A DNA stretch of 6,098 bases from Nanobdellota archaeon (GCA_030691925.1 JAUYDG010000087.1:1-6098); one strand, 5' to 3'; positions 1 through 5,241 are shown, counted from the first letter of the stretch. Notes: generated from the sequence alone by a model not told the origin. A program made the numbers and translations.

Positions 1-78
1 GCCCACTATTGTTTGTACTTTGCTTATGTCAAACGAGTCCAGGTTTTTCAACCCTACGTAGGTTATGTTTTGTTCCAT
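1..78 (-). CDS. 5' part of an unrecognised gene, cut by the window edge
   Basis: An open frame runs leftward from the ATG at 78-76 and leaves the window after 26 codons without a stop (N-terminus MEQNITYVGLKNLDSFDISK, then VQTIVG). I do not recognise the family from so short a piece. It is supported as a gene mainly by the promoter in front of it: a strong TATA box centred about 30 bp upstream of the ATG, which would give a leaderless or nearly leaderless mRNA. It lies on the same strand as the six-gene operon, 60 bp past the operon's last stop. Its N-terminus lacks the MK[ILV]P motif of the operon proteins, so it is probably a separate transcription unit. Confidence 0.55.
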   Translation of the reverse strand, partial: MEQNITYVGLKNLDSFDISKVQTIVG

Positions 79-100
79 AGTTATCCTAAGAGCACAAGGT

Positions 101-120
101 AGTATATATATTTTGCTTAC
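101..120 (-). promoter_or_regulatory. archaeal BRE/TATA promoter of the gene at 1-78
   Basis: Read on the minus strand, this is GTAAGCAAAATATATATACT: a purine-rich BRE-like stretch followed by an AT-only TATA box. The TATA centre is about 30 bp from the ATG at 78, so transcription should start at or a few bases before the start codon. No clear Shine-Dalgarno sequence lies between them, which fits a leaderless transcript. Confidence 0.6.
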
Positions 121-138
121 AATCACGCAGTTACAAAT

Positions 139-621
139 TTAGTAGCGCTGCCAATCAAGCTGATAGAACTCTTTTAGTTTTATAAGCTTGCATCCTTTCC
201 TGTAAAGCGTAACCGATCCCTGGCCATATAACTTATCCTTAATCCTTCTCTTTTTCCGCTCATCCTTAAGGGCAAACCTTTCTAAAACCTTTTTAGCATT
301 ATCTTTTGCCAACGAATAATCTCTTTCCTTTAAACCAAACAACTCAACAACAGGCTGCAACAAGCATTCCAAAACCTCTTCCGCAGCACTATCAATCTCA
401 CGCCGATACCACCTCACCTCATGAAACTCCTTATCCCACAACTCCCACACCTCTCCCTCTATTTCTTTGTGTACATACTCTAGCATGTAATCAGTACCAT
501 GCTTGGAGTACTTCATTCTTTTGTAGCTATTGATAATGATAACCTCTTCAGAAGGGTGCAAAAGCTCTCTAGTCTTATCCTCCAGGCTCGTTTCCGGCAA
601 AAATATCTGAGGTATTTTCAT
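139..621 (-). CDS. hypothetical protein with the shared MKIPQxFLPE N-terminal motif (last gene of the operon)
   Basis: A 160-residue soluble protein that I do not recognise. It begins MKIPQIFLPETSLEDKTREL, the best match with the 216-residue protein of the same operon (MKVPQTFLPERSLEG). The N-terminal tag and its helix cover about residues 1-22. They are followed by a short strand (EVIII, 26-30), then a mostly helical, charged middle (about 58-120) rich in Trp, Glu and Lys. A very basic segment follows (ERKKRRIKDK, 121-130) before a short beta-like tail ending at Tyr160. The basic segment could bind nucleic acid, but nothing proves it. There is no signal peptide and no membrane helix. The ATG lies 2 bp after the TGA of the upstream gene and has no Shine-Dalgarno sequence, so translation probably depends on coupling. 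Existence is well supported by gene order and motif; function is unknown. Confidence 0.8.
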   Translation of the reverse strand: MKIPQIFLPETSLEDKTRELLHPSEEVIIINSYKRMKYSKHGTDYMLEYVHKEIEGEVWELWDKEFHEVRWYRREIDSAAEEVLECLLQPVVELFGLKERDYSLAKDNAKKVLERFALKDERKKRRIKDKLYGQGSVTLYRKGCKLIKLKEFYQLDWQRY

Positions 622-623
622 CT

Positions 624-1367
624 TCAGCTAAAGGCAGCGTTTATCGCCTGCCTATCATCAGTTATGAGCACTTTGTACAAATTTTTTGTTTTTTTCCTGT
701 AAGCATTATCCAACTTTTCAGCCATGGCTGATACGCCATAGCTGCCTACCCAGAATGTTATACAACTTGTTATGCTGCCTGCTAATGCTCCAAAGACACA
801 AACTAAAGGGTAATAAAAGGGGGAAATAGCACCAAAACTTAGGCTAGTCAGCAAAGCGCCACCCCCAATACCTCCTGCAATTAAGGACAGGTAAGTGCCG
901 TGAAACAATGCATTCGTGAACAAACTGTTTTCGGAATTAAAAGTATCATCTAATAAACAATAATTCTCAAACACCCTGCAGAACTTTTTCAAATCATCAT
1001 TGTTGACCCTCGCAAATGCGTAGCTATAAGCGGGCACAGCCTTTTTTTCAGCCTTATAATGCTTCCTGGTAAGCACAAGGCTCCCATAAATATCAAGTGG
1101 GTCTTGTTTACTCCAATACTCATAACATGATTTTTTATCTAAAAAAGAATAATGCTTTTCCTCCAGCAGAGTATTTATCTTCGAATGAAAAGTATTCGAT
1201 TTAAAATAATAGGGGTTATCATAAATCTCCTCCAATACCTCTTCCAGTTTTGAGTTGTCTATGACTATGTTCGGATCCGGAGGAATTATTTTAGGCCCGT
1301 TGATTAACTGCTCTATCTTCTTCTCAGAACTTTCACTTTTTGATGTAAAAACACCAGGCAGTTTCAT
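624..1367 (-). CDS. predicted two-helix membrane protein with a diverged N-terminal operon motif
   Basis: A 247-residue protein of unknown function. The N-terminus MKLPGVFTSKSESSEKKIEQ keeps the MKxPxxF core of the operon tag but has lost the Pro-Glu pair, making it the most divergent copy. Residues 30-150 form a hydrophilic domain with many aromatic residues (NPYYF, YEYW, AYSYAFA). Two hydrophobic segments follow, about 157-180 (glycine-rich, with GGIGGG) and about 186-208. A short basic tail ends the protein (YRKKTKNLYK). The helical hairpin would put the N-domain and the tail on the same side, probably the cytoplasm. It is the only clear membrane protein among the five tagged proteins and may anchor the others, which is inference. 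Its ATG overlaps the upstream stop as ATGA (1367-1364), a classic coupling junction. The stop is 2 bp before the next gene. Confidence 0.82.
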   Translation of the reverse strand: MKLPGVFTSKSESSEKKIEQLINGPKIIPPDPNIVIDNSKLEEVLEEIYDNPYYFKSNTFHSKINTLLEEKHYSFLDKKSCYEYWSKQDPLDIYGSLVLTRKHYKAEKKAVPAYSYAFARVNNDDLKKFCRVFENYCLLDDTFNSENSLFTNALFHGTYLSLIAGGIGGGALLTSLSFGAISPFYYPLVCVFGALAGSITSCITFWVGSYGVSAMAEKLDNAYRKKTKNLYKVLITDDRQAINAAFS

Positions 1368-1930
1368 ACCAGCTCAACAACCTTCCTTACATTAACGCTC
1401 TTCATGCCAAACTTGTTCCTGTAATAATCATACATCTTTTTTATGATTGGGGATTCGATGTTAAGCTGTGACTCAGAAACGTAAAATATCACCGCAAACT
1501 CTTCCTTCAGCAGATGTTTTACCTGAGGATACTTATGACCTTTATTCATTCCCTGCTCGTAATCGAACAGTTGTTCATGGTAATAACGCCAGTCATCCTT
1601 ATGCTCGCTCTCCATTATCAATAAATCAAGCTTGTAAAATCCGACATCCAAATTAGTTACGTGCATCCTCTTGATAAAATCTATCTCTTCCAGCACCTTA
1701 GGGCCGATATGGATGTGGTCAAGCTCTGCGTCTATGTCATCAGCACCTGTTAAGTATCTAGGCCTGATAATCTCGTTGTAATTTTCAACCATTAGCTTTT
1801 CAGGAATGTCTATTAATACAAGGTCTTCTATGCTCTCCAGCTTAGAGCTTCTCTTGGAATTATTTTCCAGCATCTCATCAAACAGCTTTTCAGAAACGTC
1901 TTCCTCTACGAAAGTTTTAGGGATTTTCAT
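1364..1930 (-). CDS. hypothetical protein with the shared MKIPKTFV N-terminal motif (188 aa)
   Basis: A soluble 188-residue protein that I do not recognise. It starts MKIPKTFVEEDVSEKLFDEM, where the usual Pro-Glu of the tag is Glu-Glu. The body is acidic in its first half (IDDAELD-type stretches near 62-72). In the second half it alternates predicted strands (DVGFYKLDLLIM 95-106; FAVIFYVS 145-152) with helices (IIKKMYDYYRNKFG 162-175). This suggests a small alpha/beta fold, but no catalytic motif stands out. There is no signal peptide or membrane segment. It overlaps both neighbours by four bases: its ATG shares ATGA with the stop of the 124-residue gene (1930-1927), and its own TGA lies in the ATGA at 1367-1364. 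This gives tight translational coupling on both sides and supports joint production. Confidence 0.82.
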   Translation of the reverse strand: MKIPKTFVEEDVSEKLFDEMLENNSKRSSKLESIEDLVLIDIPEKLMVENYNEIIRPRYLTGADDIDAELDHIHIGPKVLEEIDFIKRMHVTNLDVGFYKLDLLIMESEHKDDWRYYHEQLFDYEQGMNKGHKYPQVKHLLKEEFAVIFYVSESQLNIESPIIKKMYDYYRNKFGMKSVNVRKVVELV

Positions 1931-2301
1931 TTGGGCAGCCTTAGATAGTTAGTCCTTATAGCTTTTATGAAATTACCATCAATTACTTTTATAACTTTTT
2001 TAGGGTCATTTTCATCTGTCACATGTATAGATTTTATGGAACTATCTTTTTTCAAGCTAAAATAACTTAACAAATCATAAGAATAGAATGGATAAGACAT
2101 GTTACCACCATCAGTATGCGCTAAACAATCCGCTCTTAACACCTCTCTCGTTCCATCTTTGTATTCGAACTCTACTGCATCGTAATCCAGCTTGGAAAGG
2201 TCTACAGGTTCCTGCTTCTTGGGCTTATCATGCTCTTCCAATGCTCTCTTGATTATGTCTGTAAGTTCTTTTTCCGGAACAAAAGTTTTTGGAACTTTCA
2301 T
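1927..2301 (-). CDS. hypothetical protein with the shared MKVPKTFVPE N-terminal motif (124 aa, start set at the ATG at 2301)
   Basis: A small unrecognised protein. The frame can be extended five codons upstream to a TTG at 2316. I choose the ATG at 2301 because it places MKVPKTFVPEKELTDIIKRA exactly in register with the four other tagged proteins and leaves a 4-bp gap after the upstream TAA. A GAGGT lies only about three bases before the TTG, which is too close to support that start. After the tag helix (to about residue 25) comes a charged linker (EEHDKPKKQEP). A beta-rich domain follows (AVEFEYKDGTREVL 42-55; KSIHVTDEN 90-98; KKVIKVIDGNF 101-111), with a Tyr/Ser-rich loop around 69-80. There are no membrane helices. 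Its TGA overlaps the next ATG as ATGA. Confidence 0.8.
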   Translation of the reverse strand: MKVPKTFVPEKELTDIIKRALEEHDKPKKQEPVDLSKLDYDAVEFEYKDGTREVLRADCLAHTDGGNMSYPFYSYDLLSYFSLKKDSSIKSIHVTDENDPKKVIKVIDGNFIKAIRTNYLRLPK

Positions 2302-2305
2302 ACTT

Positions 2306-2956
2306 TTATCTGCCAAATACCTCTTTTCCCTTGTAATAAACCTTTGCCTTGCAATCAGATAAATTGATATAATCTAGCAGGATTATCTCACGCCCTAAAT
2401 CTCTTTCTATATGTATTTCTCCACCTTTGGATAGGGCACCTATTATGCTTCCAGGAAATTTTTTAAGTATAAGCTTTCCACCTTTCATACCAAACCCTGC
2501 GCGGCTCTCCGCATCGCTATTTATAGCTAACGTCCCTTTCTCTAAATAAGCCCCTAAGCATGCAAGCGGCACTTTCGGGCTTAGAGTTATGGTTTCTTCG
2601 TCTGTCAGTATCTTGTTTGCCAATGCTGATAGGTACACACCCAACCTGCGAAAATAGTCTCCTACTGTATAATAGTCTTTCCCTACACAACCAAGCTCTT
2701 TGGCTACACTTTTAAATCCGCCCTTCATATTAGTGTTTATCCTGCGGCTTAGTGCTTCCAAATCTTTTTTATCATAACATATTCTTTCAGCTATTGCCTT
2801 TCCGAGATCATACATGCTAGAATAATACGGTTCGTGTATGACCTGTTCCAAAAAAGAATTACAGCTCTTTAACAGAGAATACTCTCCAGTTTCCATAAAC
2901 CTTTCCACACAACCCTCCAGACTCCTTTCAGGCAAAAACGTTTGAGGCACTTTCAT
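2306..2956 (-). CDS. tagged protein with C-terminal GXGXG-like beta repeats (216 aa)
   Basis: The first and longest-motif tagged gene of the set, with N-terminus MKVPQTFLPERSLEGCVERF. Residues 22-118 are largely helical and contain several Cys (16, 32, 60, 90). Residues about 138-192 hold repeating units of the form 'GtLaI-x(n)-G-x-x-MKGGKLIL-x(n)-G-x-x-x-KGGEIHIE'. This is the glycine pattern of the GXGXG right-handed beta-helix seen in glutamate synthase alpha-subunit C-termini and formylmethanofuran dehydrogenase subunit C. The match is a recognised pattern, not a computed hit. With about two to three turns the domain would be much smaller than in those enzymes, so it is more likely structural or binding than catalytic. 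There is no signal peptide. Its ATG lies in an ATGA overlap with the stop of the Trm112-like gene, so it is coupled to that gene. Function unknown. Confidence 0.82.
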   Translation of the reverse strand: MKVPQTFLPERSLEGCVERFMETGEYSLLKSCNSFLEQVIHEPYYSSMYDLGKAIAERICYDKKDLEALSRRINTNMKGGFKSVAKELGCVGKDYYTVGDYFRRLGVYLSALANKILTDEETITLSPKVPLACLGAYLEKGTLAINSDAESRAGFGMKGGKLILKKFPGSIIGALSKGGEIHIERDLGREIILLDYINLSDCKAKVYYKGKEVFGR

Positions 2957-3105
2957 GTTAGTAGCACAGGAATCCCATCTTTGATCTCGTAAACTTTTTT
3001 GCAGCCCTTACAGCTAAGCCTGCTGTTCTTCTTGTCGTAATCCAAATCTGACTTGCAGGCAGGGCAGCAGATGATGCTCAATAGCCTTTCTGAAATCCCT
3101 GTCAT
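2953..3105 (-). CDS. Trm112/UPF0434-like zinc-ribbon protein (50 aa)
   Basis: A very short complete gene. The protein starts MTGISERLLSIICCPACKSD, has a second cysteine pair CKGC at residues 32-35, and ends YEIKDGIPVLLT. The order 'LL..I.CP.CK..L......L.C..C...Y.I.DGIPVLL' is the signature of the Trm112p-like/UPF0434 family. The first knuckle is C14-x2-C17 (with an extra Cys at 13) and the second is C32-x2-C35, together forming one zinc site. In eukaryotes and haloarchaea, Trm112 is a small obligate partner that stabilises and activates several SAM-dependent methyltransferases acting on tRNA, rRNA or release factor. Bacterial UPF0434 members (YcaR type) are less well understood. At 50 residues it is at the short end for the family and lacks the larger insertion of eukaryotic Trm112. 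It is the first gene of the operon, 26 bp from a TATA box, so probably leaderless. Its TGA overlaps the next ATG. Confidence 0.85.
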   Translation of the reverse strand: MTGISERLLSIICCPACKSDLDYDKKNSRLSCKGCKKVYEIKDGIPVLLT

Positions 3106-3125
3106 GAAGATGGGTTGTTACATAA

Positions 3126-3137
3126 TATTTATAAACT
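3126..3137. promoter_or_regulatory. shared palindromic TATA box between the Trm112-like operon and deoC
   Basis: The core TTTATAAA at 3128-3135 is its own reverse complement and is the only TATA-like element in the 65 bp between the two start codons. Taking the usual archaeal distance of about 26 bp from TATA centre to start site gives 3105 on the minus strand, exactly the ATG of the Trm112-like gene. On the plus strand it gives about 3157, just in front of the deoC Shine-Dalgarno sequence. Positions fit both directions. Orientation would have to come from flanking BRE bases. Confidence 0.6.
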
Positions 3138-3157
3138 TTACCTGTCACAAGTTTGCC

Positions 3158-3164
3158 GGAGGTG
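3158..3164 (+). promoter_or_regulatory. Shine-Dalgarno site of deoC
   Basis: GGAGGTG, six bases before the ATG at 3171. It decides the deoC start: the alternative upstream TTG at 3153 would put this site inside the coding sequence. It is the only textbook ribosome-binding site in front of any gene in the window. Confidence 0.8.
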
Positions 3165-3170
3165 TTTGAT

Positions 3171-3872
3171 ATGGAAATCACAAAAGACTATCTTGCAAGC
3201 ATTATAGACCATACGCTGCTAAAGCCTAATGCTACGGCAAAAGATGTGGACCATCTGCTAGAAGAGGCAGTGATGTACCACTTCGGCACAGTATGCATAA
3301 GGCCATGCGATTTAAGGTACGTTCACCATAACTTAGAAGGCACAGGGGTAAAAACATGCACGGTATTAGGATTCCCATGGGGCATACAATCAATAGAGAA
3401 CAAGGTTAAGGAAGCGTACGCAGCAGTCCGCGACGGAGCAGACGAGCTGGACATAGTGATAAACAGGGGATACCTCAAGGGAGGAAGACACGACCTGTCA
3501 AAAAAAGAGCTGAACGACATAGTGATAAGAGTCAACGAAAACATAGTAATAAAAGCCATACTTGAAACCTGCGAGCTAACAGAAGAAGAGATAAAAACCG
3601 CATGCAAGATAGCAGAAGAATCAGGAGTGGACTACGTAAAGACATCCACAGGACTATACGAAGGGGCAACAGTAAAAGCGGTAAAGCTTATGCACAAGAC
3701 AGTGCCAAACCTGGGCGTCAAAGCATCAGGAGGCATAAAAGACTGGGAAACAGCCTACAAGATGATAAAGGCAGGAGCGACAAGGATAGGCACGAGCTCA
3801 AGCGTAAAAATACTCTCAGAATACATGAAGAAGTTCCCATCAGAACAGGCTGAGGAACACAAAGTAGACTAA
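3171..3872 (+). CDS. deoC: deoxyribose-phosphate aldolase (EC 4.1.2.4)
   Basis: A cytosolic class I aldolase that reversibly splits 2-deoxy-D-ribose 5-phosphate into glyceraldehyde 3-phosphate and acetaldehyde, linking deoxynucleoside breakdown to central carbon flow. From the ATG at 3171 it is 233 residues, normal for archaeal and bacterial DeoC. Family motifs appear in order along the TIM barrel: IDHTLLKP (12-19), VCIRP (41-45), VLGFPWG (65-71), ELDIVIN (92-98), KAILET (128-133), VKTSTG (156-161), VKASGGI (183-189) and RIGTSS (205-210). By family alignment, Lys157 is the Schiff-base lysine, and Lys184 and Asp94 are the assisting residues, so it should be active. Oddities: the loop after the Schiff-base lysine reads GLYEGATV, about one residue shorter than the common GFGTGGATV, and the phosphate-loop glycine after GTSS is Ser. 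It diverges from the Trm112-like operon. Its last 33 bp overlap the 3' end of the opposing transporter gene. Confidence 0.96.
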   Translation: MEITKDYLASIIDHTLLKPNATAKDVDHLLEEAVMYHFGTVCIRPCDLRYVHHNLEGTGVKTCTVLGFPWGIQSIENKVKEAYAAVRDGADELDIVINRGYLKGGRHDLSKKELNDIVIRVNENIVIKAILETCELTEEEIKTACKIAEESGVDYVKTSTGLYEGATVKAVKLMHKTVPNLGVKASGGIKDWETAYKMIKAGATRIGTSSSVKILSEYMKKFPSEQAEEHKVD

Positions 3873-5087
3873 AAAATTAACAACAGTCAAAGGCACACCG
3901 ACCTTAACAAAGTCGAGAAACGTAAAACTCTTGCCTGATTTTTTTTCTGCATTCTGTATTATTATCACGTTGCTAGCAGCGCCCAGAACAGACAAATTGC
4001 CGGCGATAGTGCTGCCAGCAGCCAAGGCTATAAACCCCTTAGCCGATGCCCCGACATGAACAAGCATAGGAAGATACAGCGCAACCAAGGGTACATTGGA
4101 TATGAGCTGGCTCAAAACGATGCTCACAACAAAGATCATAGGCACAGAAGATATGTCAGCATGCGTTTTTTCCAAAACCGACTGGAAGAACCCTGAATCC
4201 CAGACGCTCTGCATAAGGACAAACATCGCAGCAAAAAACACCAAAGTACCCCAGTCTATCTCCTTCACAACCTCAAGCCTTCTCGGGCTGAAAAGCAGGA
4301 CAGGAACGGCCGAGATGAGGGCGATATAAGTAAGCCTGAAATCGATGCCCAAAAACACTGCCAAAATCTTAACGAACACCAAAACGATCACCAAAATCAA
4401 AGACACCTTAGAAAGAATAGCAAGCTTGTAATCCTTCACAGGCTCATAAGAATGGTTAAGGAAACCCTTGCTGAACTGCTCCCTATAAAAGAGTTTAATC
4501 AGAAGGTAAGCCAACAGCAGGTTCACCAAAGTAGGCAACAGTAAAAATTTGAAAAACGTCACAAAAGGATTACTGATACCACTTCCGACAGCCACTAAAA
4601 GGTTCTGCGGATTGCCTATAGGGCTCATGACGCTGCCGATGGTAACAGCAAAAGCCAGGGTAAGAAGCAAGACTTTCGAGTCAAACTTATGCTTCTTAGC
4701 AAGCAATAACATGACCGGCGTGCCGATAACAGCCAAGGTGTCATTCATCAGGAACGCAGAAGCTATGCCCGCCCCGAACAATATTAGAAGTATAATAGAA
4801 TCTGCAGACTTAGCCCTCTTAAATATCTTGTAAGACAAATGCGACAGATAGCCGCTTTCCTCAAGAGCATGGCCTACAACAAACATCCCGAACAAGAAAA
4901 GCATAACATCAATATTGACAGCCATCAAAGCGTTTGTAAAAGAAATCTGGCCGGTAAGCAAAACCGCCAATGCGCCAAGAAGCATTATAGGCCAAATCTT
5001 AAACTTCACATGGCCTACCTGCCTAACTGCGATAAGCACGAACACTACAAGCAGGACAAGTATCGGAATCATACAAGAAATATCCAT
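3840..5087 (-). CDS. ArsB/NhaD/SLC13-type (ion transporter superfamily) membrane transporter
   Basis: A 415-residue inner-membrane protein with about 10-12 hydrophobic helices and no other domain. It shows the two-fold inverted architecture of the ion transporter superfamily. In the first half are NIDVMLFLFGMFVVG (58-72), MNDTLAVIGTPV (114-125) and SPIGNPQNLLVA (155-166). In the second half are IDWGTLVFFAAMFVLM (277-292), SNVPLVALYLPM (330-341) and AAGSTIAGNLSVLGAASNVI (356-375). The paired 'ND..A..GTP' and 'GNP.N' elements with their later counterparts form the re-entrant substrate and cation site in this superfamily. Sequence alone does not separate an arsenite exporter (ArsB), a Na+/H+ antiporter (NhaD) or a Na+-coupled anion/dicarboxylate carrier. 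No arsR, arsC or arsA lies beside it, which weakens an arsenic role. The frame starts at ATG 5087, but promoter spacing favours Met6 (ATG at 5072), giving 410 residues. It converges on deoC and overlaps it tail to tail by 33 bp. Confidence 0.9.
   Translation of the reverse strand: MDISCMIPILVLLVVFVLIAVRQVGHVKFKIWPIMLLGALAVLLTGQISFTNALMAVNIDVMLFLFGMFVVGHALEESGYLSHLSYKIFKRAKSADSIILLILFGAGIASAFLMNDTLAVIGTPVMLLLAKKHKFDSKVLLLTLAFAVTIGSVMSPIGNPQNLLVAVGSGISNPFVTFFKFLLLPTLVNLLLAYLLIKLFYREQFSKGFLNHSYEPVKDYKLAILSKVSLILVIVLVFVKILAVFLGIDFRLTYIALISAVPVLLFSPRRLEVVKEIDWGTLVFFAAMFVLMQSVWDSGFFQSVLEKTHADISSVPMIFVVSIVLSQLISNVPLVALYLPMLVHVGASAKGFIALAAGSTIAGNLSVLGAASNVIIIQNAEKKSGKSFTFLDFVKVGVPLTVVNFLVYFVFLSLF
3939..3946 (+). 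terminator. candidate oligo-T terminator for deoC
   Basis: A run of eight T on the plus strand, 67 bp after the deoC stop, is of the kind archaeal RNA polymerase uses for intrinsic termination without a hairpin. It lies inside the opposing transporter gene, where it encodes the Glu-Lys-Lys of the C-terminal region, so the run may be a by-product of coding. No better T-tract lies closer to deoC on this strand. Confidence 0.3.
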
Positions 5088-5098
5088 TGTATTTTTTT

Positions 5099-5110
5099 GA
5101 ATATAAATCT
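5099..5110 (-). promoter_or_regulatory. candidate TATA promoter of the transporter gene
   Basis: On the minus strand the sequence reads AGATTTATATTC, with TTTATA at 5107-5102. The usual spacing predicts a start site near 5078. That lies downstream of the first ATG (5087) and about six bases upstream of the in-frame ATG at 5072, so this promoter supports the shorter form of the protein. Confidence 0.45.
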
Positions 5111-5181
5111 ACCGTTCAACTAAGAAGTGAAGTTTAAGGGAAGGGGCATCCAATTTTTGATTATTCAGCAGCGACTATATT

Positions 5182-5203
5182 GTAGCAAAACTTTATATAT
5201 AAA
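5182..5203 (+). promoter_or_regulatory. BRE/TATA promoter of the zinc-ribbon membrane protein gene
   Basis: A purine-rich GTAGCAAAA element precedes CTTTATATATAAA, whose TTTATATATAAA core (5192-5203) is a perfect 12-bp palindrome. The TATA centre at about 5197 predicts a start near 5222 and a leader of about 20 bases before the ATG at 5242. The symmetry would also allow minus-strand transcription toward the transporter with a long leader, but a nearer TATA exists for that gene. Confidence 0.6.
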
Positions 5204-5241
5204 AAGTATTTAATCTATAGAAGGAATTAAAGAGATGTTTT

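Larger units (their letters stand above)
5088..5241. other. intergenic region between two divergent genes
   Basis: These 154 bp separate the starts of the transporter (minus strand) and the zinc-ribbon gene (plus strand). I see one TATA element for each direction and no further gene, RNA structure or clear repeat. A stretch of about 70 bp in the middle (roughly 5111-5180) is free of TATA-like sequence and is where any operator would have to lie. Confidence 0.6.

Noticed and set aside
79..138. Possible terminator after the six-gene operon
   Set aside because: No T-run on the minus strand and no convincing hairpin in these 60 bp. Only the next gene's promoter is visible.
675..700. Runs of T/A (slippery-looking tract) near the end of the 247-residue gene
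   Set aside because: It reads as ordinary Lys-rich coding on the minus strand, and the frame continues to a normal stop. No frameshift is needed.
306..702. Plus-strand open frames at 306-533 and 499-702
   Set aside because: Antisense to the 160-residue tagged gene and the end of the membrane protein. Composition is Pro/Thr/His-rich with no promoter or ribosome-binding site.
1468..1656. Plus-strand 62-codon frame
   Set aside because: Antisense shadow of the 188-residue tagged gene, with no family resemblance.
3323..3607. Minus-strand 94-codon frame inside deoC
   Set aside because: Ser-rich shadow of a gene with certain family motifs on the other strand.
3602..3853. Plus-strand frame in the second half of deoC
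   Set aside because: Arg/Lys/Ser-rich out-of-frame reading of deoC.
4096..5123. Several plus-strand frames opposite the transporter
   Set aside because: Antisense shadows of a clear membrane protein, with no start signals.
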